Positions 32,161-42,849 are shown, counted from the first letter of the stretch. The stretch: 64,000 bases of DNA from Actinernus sp. WN-2022 (GCA_030867875.1 JAOWCC010001501.1:21295524-21359523), one strand, 5' to 3'. Numbers and translations: made by a program. Notes: generated from the sequence alone by a model not told the origin.

Positions 32161-33704
32161 CGGAAAGGTGTGGGATGCAGGTTGGCATGTGGTGCTAGCT
32201 GGCGAAACCGCTGCATCTGAAAACGAGACAAAGAGTCAGAGATTTCGTTGAGGATGCCAGCTAAGTGAATTGCGCGTAGTTCAATGTTGTGGTGCGCGCA
32301 GATGAAAAATAATGACCGCACCAACGACATAATCCAAGGACATTTGCTTGTACCCGAGTTGAGGATCTGTACAACTGACTGGTTGTCGCAATGAAATAAT
32401 ATCCGGTTGTTCTGCAGCGAAGAGGCCCATGTTGAGACGGCGACTGTAATCGCAAATAGTTCTTTAAATGTAATTGATCGTTTTAGTGAAACACCAGCCT
32501 CCTTGAATGAACCGCAAAACCATGAGCTGCCGTAGAATGCACCGAATCCTTCCTTCGAAGCGTCAGTATACAGTTGAATTATCTCGTTGCTGAGCCATTG
32601 ATTGGATGAAAAGAAACTCTTGCCATTCCACTGAGGCAAGAATGAAAGCCACCAGTGAAGATCGGCGCGAAAGGCGGAATTGAGACGAATATGGTGATTA
32701 GGGCTGTGAGCGTGACTAAGAAGAGCAATCATTCGTCTTAGAAATGTTCTGCCTGGACGACACACCGAGCAGATAAAGTTAAGCGTGCCTAATAGAGACT
32801 GCAATTGCCGCTTTGTGCACCGATGGCGATTAACCCATAATGCTAGAATATCCATTGTCTCTAACAAACGAGAATAATCAATACGTGCTTCCTGTGCCTC
32901 TGTATCGAGCTCGATGCCTAACAATGTAAGGTTCGTAGTAGGCGCAGTTACTTTCTTAGGGTTGGTACTAAAGCCTAGGTCACTACATGCCGTTAGCATA
33001 GTGTCGTGATGTAGTTGACACGTCGGATCTGGAGCTGGCAGACTGCAGGTCCAGAAGTCGTCCAAGTAGTGCCACGCTGGAGACACGCCTCGATCGCGCA
33101 TTACAAAAGTTAACGCGTCCGCAAAACGCAGAAATAACGCAGGCGAACTACGGAGGCCGAAGGGAAGAAACATGTCTAAGAAATACGCCGTTTGCGAAAC
33201 GCCGTTAAGTTCGATTGGCCATGTTGACCCTAGGAGTTCCCAATCATCTGGATGCACCAGAATGTGCCTGAACGCATCGGATAAATCCAATTTTGCCATT
33301 AACGCCCCCGGCCCCAAACGCTGGAGTTGGGAAATGACTTGGTCTAGTGTGTCATAATTACAAGTAAAACGTTCCTTGGGAATGCCATCATTAACTGATT
33401 GGCCAGCGGGCCACGATAGATCATTAGTGATGCGCCATTTTTGTGGAACCGAGTGCTTTTTTGGAATTACACCCATCGGCGACCCGACGAAATTGCGTAA
33501 AGGAGGTGCAAGGTACGGTCCGGCCTTACGACCAAGTTTGAGCTCGCGTGAGAGATCTGCGACGACCGCGTTAGGATTTGAAATGGCTGACAAGTGATTG
33601 TTATGGATGCTAGAGAGCCTCTGGCCTTCGTAGCCAATTCGTACGCCATGTTCAATATCGTGTAAGAGTCCGTGTCCGTGTGGTATCTCAGGGCCTGTTT
33701 CCAT
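32139..33704 (-). CDS. DIRS reverse transcriptase-RNase H
   Basis: A 521-codon open frame. RT motifs in order are FVGSPMGVIPKKHSVPQKWR, MAKLDLSDAFRHILVHPDDW, FLPFGLRSSPALFLRFADAL and the catalytic box AWHYLDDFW at about one third of the length. The thumb LGTLNFICSVCRPGR follows. RNase H motifs are IQLYTDASKEGFGAFYG, ITFKELFAI, LFHCDNQSVVQIL and NEISDSLSR, giving the acidic set D-E-D-D. It copies element RNA into DNA. The upstream start is unclear, because part of the N-terminal region (PSPTSPFHVIAWKQAL) lies in another frame at 33640-33760, a probable frameshift. Confidence 0.9.
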   Translation of the reverse strand: METGPEIPHGHGLLHDIEHGVRIGYEGQRLSSIHNNHLSAISNPNAVVADLSRELKLGRKAGPYLAPPLRNFVGSPMGVIPKKHSVPQKWRITNDLSWPAGQSVNDGIPKERFTCNYDTLDQVISQLQRLGPGALMAKLDLSDAFRHILVHPDDWELLGSTWPIELNGVSQTAYFLDMFLPFGLRSSPALFLRFADALTFVMRDRGVSPAWHYLDDFWTCSLPAPDPTCQLHHDTMLTACSDLGFSTNPKKVTAPTTNLTLLGIELDTEAQEARIDYSRLLETMDILALWVNRHRCTKRQLQSLLGTLNFICSVCRPGRTFLRRMIALLSHAHSPNHHIRLNSAFRADLHWWLSFLPQWNGKSFFSSNQWLSNEIIQLYTDASKEGFGAFYGSSWFCGSFKEAGVSLKRSITFKELFAITVAVSTWASSLQNNRILFHCDNQSVVQILNSGTSKCPWIMSLVRSLFFICAHHNIELRAIHLAGILNEISDSLSRFQMQRFRQLAPHANLHPTPFRLLQHRS

Positions 33705-33731
33705 GCGATAACGTGAAAGGGAGATGTAGGG

Positions 33732-34911
33732 CTAGGCAGAATGTTGGCAATCGGCCAGTCCGTGATCCCCGCGACAGCGCTTGCACACGTGTGCTCGTTT
33801 GCACTTAGCGCCGAGGTTACAGGAACCCTGCTGGAAAAGATTGCAGCCTTCTTGCCCGGAGGTTGTGTTCCACTTTTCGCATTTCCAGGCGTCATTATCG
33901 TCTTGGAATCCGTTTGATTTTCCACCGGTTTGGCGTTTTTTTGTTTGACTCGGCGCCATCGAGTCTGACGCCGGAAAGGGACAATCTTTCACCATATGAT
34001 CGAAGCCTTTACAGCGAGCACACTGACGGCCATCTCGCTTTAGTGCAGAGGCATCCAGCACGGTAGTATAAAGCATAGAGTCGAGTTGTGCGTAGTTAGG
34101 GGCGGGCGAAGCAGCCAGTTGGAGGCGAAACCGAACGTCGTACACGTAAACAGACTGCCATTTAAACTTCCGGTTGGCTAGTTGAATTGACTCGCGATAG
34201 ACCGATGGTTCGTGGTACTTCTCTGGAAACAACCTGACAACCTGACGCTCATATTTGTTCCAGATAAACAGCCAATCATCAAAATTTTCGGCGGCGATGG
34301 CGTGCAAAGGAGCTTGAGAGATCGAAATCAATTCCCCCTTTATCTGATCGCAGCGTGATTGTGTCGTTGGCCGGTCGCGCAGCGTGACATGTTAAATAGG
34401 GCAATAATTCTCCGAAATCAATGTACTCACCGCGGTTAATGGCGGCGACTGTTTTCGGAGGAAGCACTGGTGCGATGGACATCGCCAACGGCTGGGCTTG
34501 TGTTGCCGGTGATGGAGAGGGAATTAACTGTGATTCAGAGTGAGCAGTCGTTTGCGCTGACTTGCATGAAGACTCTGGAATGTTTGGAATGCTTGCTGCT
34601 TGTTTACCAGAAACCGTGGCTTTTAGAGCCGAGTAATCCGCTTGTATCGCGTCCATTTGTAGTGCCAGCGAGCGAACGGCAGACACCAATAAAGCAATTT
34701 CGTTTGGCTCGACGTGTTTGGCCTTCGTTTCCATTGGAGGCGGCTCGACTTGTTCAGCCTTTGCCGTCTTTTGTGTCGACATAACGTTTGCCTTGTCGGG
34801 GGATGTTTCCTCTCTTCCGTTGCAGAATCGGCTTGGCGGACCGAAGTCGTGCTCTGATTTCGGGACTTTACAGCCCGGGCAGACTGATGCTCGCTTGTTG
34901 GATTTCCCCAT
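33732..34911 (-). pseudogene. DIRS gag-like protein, frameshifted
   Basis: The likely start is the ATG at 34911 (MGKSNKRASVCPGCKVPKSE), with an upstream cysteine pair. The first frame runs to about 34330, where a shift moves coding into the frame 34331-33732 (ISQAPLHAIAAENFDDWLFI). The second part ends with two cysteine/histidine clusters: CARCKGFDHMVKDCPFP, a CCHC-type knuckle, and CNLGAKCKRAHVCKRCRGDH. This fits a nucleic-acid-binding capsid-like protein. One frameshift separates the two halves. Confidence 0.75.
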
Positions 34912-34927
34912 GGCTAATTGCCGAATA

Positions 34928-35074
34928 TACACGATTTTACGAACTAGCTATAGTTACGTGTGCTTCGATCGAGCGAATGACACCGATACGTCCCACAGCG
35001 GAATCGGATATCTGATGTGTACACAATGCCTAGCTATTCACATTAAACTAAGTTAATTATTCACTTAACAACAC
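34928..35074 (-). repeat. Split direct repeat B, 5' terminal copy
   Basis: 147 bp matching 30815-30961. It forms the 5' end of the DIRS-order element, directly adjoining the resumed LINE codons at 35073 onward. Confidence 0.9.
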
Positions 35075-35983
35075 AAAAACTAAAGTAATGATATTCAATA
35101 ATAACGGAAAAAGAATGAATAACTACAGCTTTTATTTTAAAGACGATAAATTAGACAATACTAAAATGTATAAATATATTGGTCTCACTTTAAGCTCGTT
35201 CGGAAACTTTAGTTTAGCCAAAAAGGAGCTAAAGAAAGTTGCGTTAAAGGCACTTCTTTAAACTAAGGAAAGAAACCGATATTCATTTCAGGTCAAATAT
35301 AAAACTATCCATAAAACTATTTGATGCGCTAATTAAACCGATTTTACTCTATGCATGGGAGTGAAATCTGGGGAGCTGATGATAAAGACCGTTTAAACCA
35401 GAATGATCCACTAGAGTATGTACATATAAAATTCTGTAAGATGTTGCTTGGTACCAGCAAAACATTTGCTAACAATGGATGCAGGGCTGAACTTGGAAGA
35501 TTTCCAATCAAACTATATATAGAATCTACATTTAGAAGTATCAAATACTGGACAAAATTAGTAGATAAGGATGATTCTACACTCTCAAAACTCGTCTATT
35601 TAGAATGTCTTCACTCTCCAAAACCTATGTACTGGGGAGAAACAATAAGGAGTAGAATTTATAGACTTGGTTTTGGTAATACCTGGCTCGACCAACAAGA
35701 CGGATAGGACTACCAAACATTCTTATCACAAATCAAACTGAGACTACAAGATATTGAATACCAGCACTGTCTGGTTAAACGATATATTTAATGATCAAAG
35801 GAAAAATCCTTTGCATCGCAACAAACTTAGGACATATAGATCGTTTAAAACTGTTTATGAATTAGAAAAGTACCTCGTGGTTATCTCCAATATTAAGCAT
35901 AGGATGGCTCTAACCAGACTTAGAATAAGTAATCATTGTTTACAAATCGAAAGAGGGAGGTACACTAGACCATACACGACTCC
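35073..35983 (+). pseudogene. LINE RT continuation after the DIRS insertion
   Basis: Coding resumes with KTKVMIFNNNGKRMNN, which directly continues NNELEVNI from 30700. It goes on with MYKYIGLTLSSFGNFSLAKK and LLYAWE-type sequence, then the frame 35351-35707 (DPLEYVHIKFCKMLLGTSKT, then NGCRAELGRFPIKLYIESTF). The frame 35754-36023 carries the C-terminal RISNHCLQIERGRYT region. Frameshifts occur near 35260, 35350 and 35710. Confidence 0.85.
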
Positions 35984-35991
35984 CTTATGTG

Positions 35992-36247
35992 AGGGGTACA
36001 TGGATGCTCGTCGTACCTTTTAGGGGTCAAAATCAAGAGTTTGGTACCACTTAGGGTATCCACCATCAAACACAGACATTTCTATGTAAAGCGGTACCTT
36101 TTAGGGGTCGGGTGTCAATGGAATAAAAAAGCTGTTATCAATTTACATTTTGATTATCTTTTAGGGGTCAAAATAAGCTTGAGCCACGCCCATTTTAGTA
36201 CCTCTTAGGGGTCAAATCGAAAATGTCCGACGAGCATCCCTACCCCT
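35992..36247. mobile_element. 256-bp MITE inserted in the LINE C-terminus
   Basis: Ends are aggggtacatggatgctcgt on the left and the near complement acgagcatccctacccct on the right. Flanks are cttatgtg (35984-35991) and tttatgtg (36248-36255), an 8-bp duplication with one mismatch, hAT-like. The motif ttttaggggtcaaa recurs inside about four times. Confidence 0.8.
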
Positions 36248-36255
36248 TTTATGTG

Positions 36256-36554
36256 GGAGTCACCCCCCCCCCCCCCCCCCGGGCACCAAACCAGAAGAGA
36301 GAATATGCCCCACCTGCCATAAAGCTATAGAAAACGAATTCCACTTTATTATTAAATGTGAAACATATGATACAATAAGAAAGGATTTATTCCGCACCCT
36401 TGAAACTTTTAACGCAAAGAAATTCATCACAAGTCATATGTCCGATGATCAATTATTTAAACTAAACATAAACCCGCCTATGGAAGTAGCTCACTTAACA
36501 GCAAAGTTTGTTTACGATAGCATGCAATTAAGATCTAGAAATATCCCAAACTAA
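36256..36554 (+). pseudogene. LINE C-terminal zinc-knuckle part
   Basis: After the MITE and a C-run (36264-36280), coding continues EERICPTCHKAIENEFHFII with KC, a C-x2-C-x8-H-x4-C knuckle common at the C-terminus of LINE polyproteins. It reaches a stop at 36552. The 3' region ends in tatctatatctatcttt-type repeats near 36730. Confidence 0.8.
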
Positions 36555-37026
36555 CAATGTAAATTTGAGAGCGCTAACTAGCTCTATCTTGCCTAAAGGC
36601 CTATATAAGTGGTCCTATACTGTTTCAGTTATCACGAGTGCTTGTAATACATAATGCAAGGTTATTAGCAACGATCCAATGTACCATTTGCTGTACAAGG
36701 TGCTAATAAAATTATCTATATCTATCTTTAGCCTTATCGTTAACAGTATGAAAACAACTCGTAATCAGGCTTTTACATTAATACCTTAATCATATACTCA
36801 AAAAGAATTCTCGATTCTGATTGGCTGAAAGGAGTGCAATTTATCGCAAATTGCACTGTTTGGTTGTCCACGTGAGTTTTCCCTTGAGTAATGTTTTTTT
36901 TTTGTGTATCCCAAGAGGAAATGTACCACTTTCTATAATTAGAAAACAACTTGAAAGCACTGAATCCTCTGGAGAACTATCACGTGGTCTGAAATGGGGC
37001 AACAAACAGGCAAGCTGAAAGGGTCT

Positions 37027-37146
37027 ATAGGCCTTTTGCAACAGACGGTCACGTGACTTGTTGGCCCATAGCAACGCCATACTGGGTTGCAAGCTAACCA
37101 GTTCTCCCTTGACAACAAACAGAGCTTGACTGACCCGTGGTATCAT
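37027..37146 (-). repeat. 120-bp inverted repeat, left copy (partner 39808-39927)
   Basis: Reverse complement of 39808-39927 with only a few differences; both contain gggtcagtcaagctctgttt on the same strand sense. The left copy abuts the palindrome at 37147. The pair could bound a composite 2.9-kb element, or be two inverted copies of one repeat. Confidence 0.8.
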
Positions 37147-37621
37147 CACAGGAAGCCCAATGCCGCGGGGGTGGTAATTATTATCGGACTTTGTAACAGC
37201 GAACTGATTTTTATGCGTAAACTATCTCGAAAATGTCATATCTTTCTAAAATAATGTCTTACTATTAAAGATATATACTTCACTGACCTTGTGTTGTTGT
37301 TTTTGACTCTGTTTGCGATGATTTAGGGCTGTTTTAAGCCTTTAAAAAACCGATTCCTCACAAAAGTTCACCATAGTACAGTAAAAATTTTTACTGTACT
37401 ATGGTGAACTTTTGTGAGGAATCGCTTTTTGGAAGGCTTAAAACAGCCCTAAATCATCGCAAACAGAGTCAAAAACAATAACACAAGGTCAGTGAAGTAT
37501 ATATCTTTAATAGTAAGATATTATTTTAGAAAGATATGACATTTTCGAGATAGTTTACGCATAAAAATCAGTTCGCTAATATAATAATTACATGCACCCC
37601 CGCGGCATTGGGCTTCCTGTG
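37147..37621. repeat. 475-bp near-perfect palindrome (fold-back element)
   Basis: Begins cacaggaagcccaatgccgc and ends with the complement gcggcattgggcttcctgtg; the centre is acagtaaaaatttttactgt at about 37387. The arms are about 235 bp with small gaps only near the outer ends (the left arm has ggactttgtaac where the right has a shorter sequence). There is essentially no loop. Non-coding. Such long palindromes are unstable in many cloning hosts and can be assembly errors, so read support matters. Confidence 0.9.
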
Positions 37622-37897
37622 CTATATTTTCGTATGTTTGGTGTGGTGACATGAAATATTGAGAACTTATTAAACACCTTGTAAGCTTTCTGCAGCAAAC
37701 ACATCAACTCTAATGTTTCAAAAAGTGACATGCTAGAAAATGATAAAGAACTTAAGAATTTAATTTATTTTATATAATCTAATTATTAAATTAATTAAGC
37801 TTAACTGGCTGTAATACTTAGACTTGGTGTTTTTCTTTAAGTGCAAATTAGGCATCGTTAATCTGGATATCAATCATACTTCATACAGTCAGGGCCC

Positions 37898-38312
37898 GGG
37901 GGGGGGGGGGGTACTCTACCCAAAGTTGGGTAATTGTGTGCCGCTGGGGCTCTGACACCCTTACCCTGTTTAATACAAAAAAACCTCAAATGTCCATACC
38001 TTGTTCAAGACAAAGTGTTAACATTTTATATCCTTCTATAAGATGAAAATACGACAAGAATCCACAAGAAGTGTCTATAAAGTCAACTGTTTTATTTACA
38101 GGTCAGGGATAAACTGATTACAAATCGATATCTGGTAATGAGTACGATGTTTACATCAGATAAATGACATGTCAAAAGTGATAAATACCATACCCTGTTC
38201 AATTAAGGTCTGTCAATGTGAAAATGGATACCCCATCTAAGACCAGAAACTCAAAAAACCATACCCTGTCCAGTGGATCATCCCCGTATAATCCATATAT
38301 AGGAGTACCCCC
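37898..38312. mobile_element. MITE with G-run/GTACT...AGTACCCCC ends
   Basis: A G-run and gtactctacccaaagttggg at the left are mirrored by taggagtaccccc at the right. Internal text includes gtgtgccgctggggctctg and accataccctgt repeats. A partial copy lacking the G-run lies at 43617-43698. The same terminus type bounds 20393-20708. Confidence 0.7.
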
Positions 38313-38575
38313 AGGAAGAAGCAAGGCATATAAAACCAAAAAAAAAAGGAATTAGGGTCTGATAGTGTTTATTAATCTAGTATATATTTTTACATGGTCT
38401 AGTGGATGTCAAAGGGGCACTGTCATTGGAATTGAATCTTCAAGTTTCTTTAAAACAAAACTACAAAAATAACACCCTGAATTCGAAGAGTAATACTATG
38501 TGAATGCCCTGATCTGGTTTTCAAAAATTTTCAATAAAGGATGACAAAGTGGATTACAAAAGCTAATTCTATAAA

Positions 38576-38797
38576 GAGGCCTGGTTAGGGGTATTGGGGA
38601 TAAGGGATAACTAGCAAAATAATGACTGGGATAAGAGATAACAAACCAGAAAACAGTAGGGATAAGGGATAACCAAAGTCCATTGGGATAAGGGATAATC
38701 GATAACAGCCATCTGCATCTCAGGGATAAGTGATTAACTATCCTGAAAAATAGAGGGATAACACCCCCCCCCCCCCCCCCCCTAATAACCGGGCCTC
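38576..38797. mobile_element. 222-bp MITE with TATAAA duplication
   Basis: Starts gaggcctggttaggggtatt and ends aataaccgggcctc after a long C-run. It is flanked by TATAAA on both sides (38570-38575, 38798-38803). The interior repeats gggataagggataac several times. Confidence 0.7.
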
Positions 38798-38961
38798 TAT
38801 AAACTTGATTTCGGTTACAGTGAACATATTTCAAGTTGCTCTAAATTCTCTTAAAAGCAGTATTTTTCATCCACTCAAATCTTTGCCATCCTTTAACAAA
38901 ATTGTCTCAAATTTTCTCGGCTAGTACACTGCATACTTTGGTAATCTGAGTAGATATTTTG

Positions 38962-39030
38962 TACCCTGCAAGCAGAAGTTTCTCATCTCTCTTCCTGGCT
39001 GAGAGATGAGAAACCTCTGCTTGCAGGGTA
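38962..39030. repeat. 30-bp-arm hairpin
   Basis: taccctgcaagcagaagttt plus ctcatctctc pairs with gagagatgag plus aaacctctgcttgcagggta, one mismatch, 9-base loop. Probably a miniature fold-back element. Confidence 0.8.
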
Positions 39031-39807
39031 ATATTTTTGTCTTTAGTCATGAAAAATTGTTTATCATTTTTGGGTTAATTGACAGTGTTTCTTTAATAAT
39101 ATTAAAATTTTATAGCGAGTGGTTAATAATGTATGCCTGTTACTGGCTAATAGCAAAATAACAAACAAAATATATAACATTCTCTCCAATGACTAAGGGT
39201 GCGCTCGATTGACCGTATTCCGGAGTAAGTATAGGGATATATAAAACTTATCAAAGTCCTGATATTTTTCTTTGCTTCAAAACTGGACATGTAACACCCA
39301 CAGATTCGGTATCAAACTAAAATAATATTCTAAGATAATTTCTGCATCTCCTCAAGTACATGAAGCTAGCCAAAGCCTGTCCTTTTCTAAGTTAAGGCAA
39401 AGGAAACGAAGATTTAAATAATACAACATTTATGAATATTTTCGTAGCTTAATTAAAGTTAAACACAGGATTTGTTTAAGGTACATGTACGAGCGCCTAG
39501 AGTAAACAGTATTCATCCCAATATTCTTTTGAGTCCTGAGCAAAAGCTTATTGTGTTTGACCGATTATTCACTAGCATTAAAACAAGCAATCGAAATAGT
39601 TCGGCTAAGTTGTGTTTAGCGGCCGCCATGTTTCCCATGCCTGAGATTCGAGGTGAGTTCGTTTGAGCGTCCAAACTCTATTTTGCGCAGCATATTTGAC
39701 AAAATACCGGATCAAAAGTACAGAAAAACCTTTACTTTTGTTCTGTATAAGACTTATTTCGAGATGAATTTAGTAAGTAAGACGAAAAAACGCTTCGAAG
39801 TCCATCT
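39031..39807. other. Stretch with no recognised gene
   Basis: AT-rich. Small open frame at 39472-39666 without recognisable motifs. Confidence 0.35.
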
Positions 39808-39927
39808 ATGATACCACGGGTCAGTCAAGCTCTGTTTGTTGTCAAGGAAGAGCTGGTTAGCTTGCAACCCAGTATGGCGTTGCTATGGGCCAACAAGTCA
39901 CGTGACCGTCTGTTGCAAAAGGCCTAT
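39808..39927 (+). repeat. 120-bp inverted repeat, right copy (partner 37027-37146)
   Basis: atgataccacgggtcagtca to ttgcaaaaggcctat, inverted relative to the left copy. Contains the palindromic cacgtgac. Confidence 0.8.
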
Positions 39928-40519
39928 TGCACTCAAAATCAGGAAGTTGTCCATCTATACATCAAAAACAAAAGCTCCAGATTGAAATGTACATAAAGTT
40001 GTTCACAGTCATGTTTTGGTAAAGGTGTTTCCGAAAATTCATTTTACAGTACTAAACATTAACTTTCAGATGCTGTAGCGGCATTACTTATTTTAACGGT
40101 GCTTCAATTTTTCCGATATTTCCGAAGATTGTCCGAAGATTCAAGTAAATTTGTTGAGTATATGATTAACAATAAATCATAGGTTTTGTCGTACAATTCT
40201 GGGTATAAGTTTTCAAAGAGCTTAAATTGCACTCGCCCTGCGGGCTCATGCAATTTTGATACTCTTTGAAAACTCACTCGTTCGAATTTATCCCGAATTG
40301 CACTCGAAACCATATGATTTCGTATACTAATTATATACATAGCCAGGACATAGCATCATTTCAACTCTAATAACAGTATTGTAGATACATGTATGAACCC
40401 ATACCGTATATTTATAGACTATATCGAGTACTAATAACTGGTTTCACAATTGTTTGCATCTGGTATTTTATATCCATGTCAAATCTTAATTATTATCGAT
40501 TACTCAAAATGGTTATAGG

Positions 40520-40912
40520 TGTAATAGAACAATATCAAAGCTACAAAATGAAAACCGAAAATTTCACTCCACAGAGACTGTTCTACTTCGCTTCACAGAT
40601 GAGACTTTAACGGAACGTGGACGAGAACAAAATATCCTTGAGCATGCTTTTGGACATGTCAGTCCAAAGCTTTTGACAGCATCCGGTATGAGCTTCTATT
40701 ATCGAAGCTTCATACCGTTGACGTCTGCGTGCTACCGCAAAAGACCGGTTTGAGAACTACCTATTCCAACGTAGCCAAATTGTTAGAATAGACCTAGACC
40801 AGTCTCCTTGAGATATGGCGTACCTCAAAATCTATACTCGGACCTGTATTGTTTAGTATGTAGGTGAATTACTTCCTAATGTCGACGATACCAAAGTTTT
40901 CTTGCCCCCCCC
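40520..40912 (+). pseudogene. LINE reverse transcriptase fragment ending at the scaffold gap
   Basis: Across broken frames, LLDMS...KAFDSIRYELLLSKL is followed by a YLFQRSQIVRI segment and a GPVLFS-like box just before the Ns. This corresponds to RT motifs A and B of a CR1/L2-like LINE. It is cut by the gap and carries several stops. An imperfect hairpin (40210-40275, agttttcaaagagcttaaat with its complement) lies upstream. Confidence 0.6.
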
Positions 40913-41012
40913 NNNNNNNNNNNNNNNNNNNNNNNNNNNNNNNNNNNNNNNNNNNNNNNNNNNNNNNNNNNNNNNNNNNNNNNNNNNNNNNNNNNNNNNN
41001 NNNNNNNNNNNN
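40913..41012. other. Assembly gap of 100 N
   Basis: Exactly 100 unknown bases after a C-run. The fixed length suggests a scaffold join of unknown true size. Order and orientation of the two sides are therefore not proven by this sequence. Confidence 0.99.
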
Positions 41013-41224
41013 CACATTATTTATAACATGTTAATAAAGCCACCTCCAGCAATACAAAAATCAGTAGTATAATTATCTATTTTCCCACTAATTAGACTAT
41101 GTATATAATCTAGTTTTATATACTGAGATAGTTATTAGCTTTCTTCGATATCAAGACCAATGTAGAAACATGTTTAAGGTGCTGATAAAAGAATGTATCA
41201 GTATGTATGTATGTATATATATAT

Positions 41225-41440
41225 ATATGCGGCGGTACCGGGTTTTCAACCTAATTTTGATTTCCGGTTCCTGTTTTTCGTAAAAGTATGTCGAATTCCA
41301 GGTTATAGACGATTCAGAATAATGAAACAGGGAGAATATCCGGGTTCATTTTCACACTAACACTAATCCGAGTTTGGGAACTATTTTTTCTCGTATAACC
41401 GGGTCCGGTTCTGTACCCCATGGCCGCACATACCTCCCCG
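41225..41440. repeat. Repeat related to 12540-12720
   Basis: Starts gcggcggtaccgggttttca and ends ctgtaccccatggccgcaca, which pair as terminal inverted repeats. The interior (gatttccggttcctg, cgaattccaggttatagacg) matches 12560-12700. A (gtat)n then (at)n stretch precedes it at 41205-41228. Probably a MITE. Confidence 0.6.
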
Positions 41441-41627
41441 ACATTTATCATACAAGTGCCCTCGGGTATTTTTAGTAAATAAAATCAATTTGTGACTGGA
41501 TAAAGTGTCAACCCAACGTTATTTTCTTCAATGTTTATCTTATAAAGATAATAGAAAAACTTCTTAAGCACTAAAGAGACATTTGATCATTCCAAGGAAG
41601 CATTCAAGGATTTTATTTGTCACACAC

Positions 41628-41808
41628 CTGAACAGATAAAAGGGTTTATCTCCGGGAAGTACGATAGGTGAGCTGGCGTTACCGTCTGATCGGCAGCAAA
41701 ACGTTATTACGGTGTTTCTATCGTAGGTCCCATCTGGATACACTCCATAAACTTTGTTTGCATTGCCGTTGTCTTCGTCATCCCAGGTAATGTTGCCTTC
41801 CGTGAAAC
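41628..41808 (-). CDS. ApeC (apextrin-type) domain, second exon seen
   Basis: A 181-bp exon with acceptor cgccag before 41808 and donor ttcag followed by gtgtgtg at 41627. Joined in phase to the exon at 43252-43527, it gives Q-S-G then FTEGNITWDDEDNGNANKVY, then VITFCCRSDGNASSPIVLPG and DKPFYLF. The WDDE, FCC and P-I-x-LP blocks are characteristic of the ApeC domain of apextrins, secreted proteins implicated in pattern recognition and larval or metamorphic processes in corals and other invertebrates. The last part of the domain should lie on a further exon downstream (lower coordinates); none was found before the gap. Confidence 0.8.
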
Positions 41809-42115
41809 CTGGCGATTAAAAAGGACACAGCGGTCAAACATCGCAAGCATGCGCGATGAATCACTTCTGGCTCTGTGTAAACTCAAACCATCAATTATTA
41901 AACGTATAGAGGTCAGACTACTAGTGTTTGCAAGGAGGATTATTTTTGGAATTGTGCTACATATTTTTGTTGAAAGTACATTTTTGTTAGTGATTTTAGA
42001 AAAGGGTTACTTTACTTTAGTATGCGTAAAATATGTGTACTATCCTTTCCTGTATCACATGTTACAATATAGATTTTTCCCTTTCTGATTGGTTCTTGGC
42101 CATGAACAATAAAGC

Positions 42116-42849
42116 GGGGCCGTTTACACGACAGGAAAAAATGGCACGGCTCGGATAAAAACTAGAACGGCTCGGATAATTTCATTCGTGTAAACGATCC
42201 GTAACCTACTTTTACCCGTGCCTATTTTACCCGTTCTGGTCCCGAAACAGAACGGAACGGATAAAACTGGATTCGGTACCCGTATTTTCAGTTCCTGTGC
42301 ATCGTGTAAACGCTTACCTACCCGTTCCATTGCTTTTTTCTGAGCCTGCACTGTTTTAGTTGTCCTTATTTGTTTATTTCTGTCCGCATGCGTATTTAGC
42401 TCCACTTTCTCGCAATATGGTGGACGATAAACGAGTGAACGGGAAGAGCAAAAAAATGAAAATGAAGGGAAAATGTTATCTTCTAACGAGTCTAAGCATT
42501 AAATCTATTTTGTTTATGCAACTTCAAAGTAGAACTAACCGACTTCCTTCTTAAAAGAAACATAAAGTACACAGCCTTAGCTCGTCAATCGCCATTTTAC
42601 TTTACGAGCGTCAGTGCGACGCATACGAATGACAGTGATCTAAACATTATCATGGGCTCAACCACGGTCCGCCGTTCTCGGAAATATTCTCGTGTAAACA
42701 GCCCTTGCCGTTCCACCTAGGCTTGCGGATCGGTGCCACTTTTTATCCGAACCGTTTCAAGATATTTCTCGTGTAAATGGGCAAATGTTCGTGGAACCGG
42801 CACTTCTCTCTATCCGAGCCGTTCCTTTTTTCTGTCGTATAAACGGGCC
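42116..42849. mobile_element. 734-bp MITE with about 40-bp TIRs, in the ApeC intron
   Basis: Left end ggggccgtttacacgacagg and right end ctgtcgtataaacgggcc are near complements, extending inward through aaaaaatggcacggctcgga against tccgagccgttccttttttc. The interior repeats cgtgtaaacg and ccgttc motifs. No coding; target duplication not resolved. Confidence 0.75.

Larger units (their letters stand above)
30701..35072 (-). mobile_element. DIRS-order tyrosine-recombinase retroelement (Ngaro/PAT type)
   Basis: In element orientation (minus strand) the order is repeat B (35074-34928), gag-like frames, RT-RNase H, tyrosine recombinase, repeat A (31057-30961), repeat B (30961-30815), repeat A (30794-30701). 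This is the split direct repeat arrangement of Ngaro and PAT elements. There is no DDE integrase, protease or LTR. No methyltransferase frame was seen, which favours Ngaro over DIRS1/PAT. It sits in a LINE codon with no target duplication, as expected for recombinase-mediated insertion of a circular intermediate. Confidence 0.9.

Noticed and set aside
30701..35072. LTR retrotransposon (Gypsy-like) reading of the RT-RNase H
   Set aside because: There are no LTRs, protease or DDE integrase; a tyrosine recombinase and split direct repeats are present instead.
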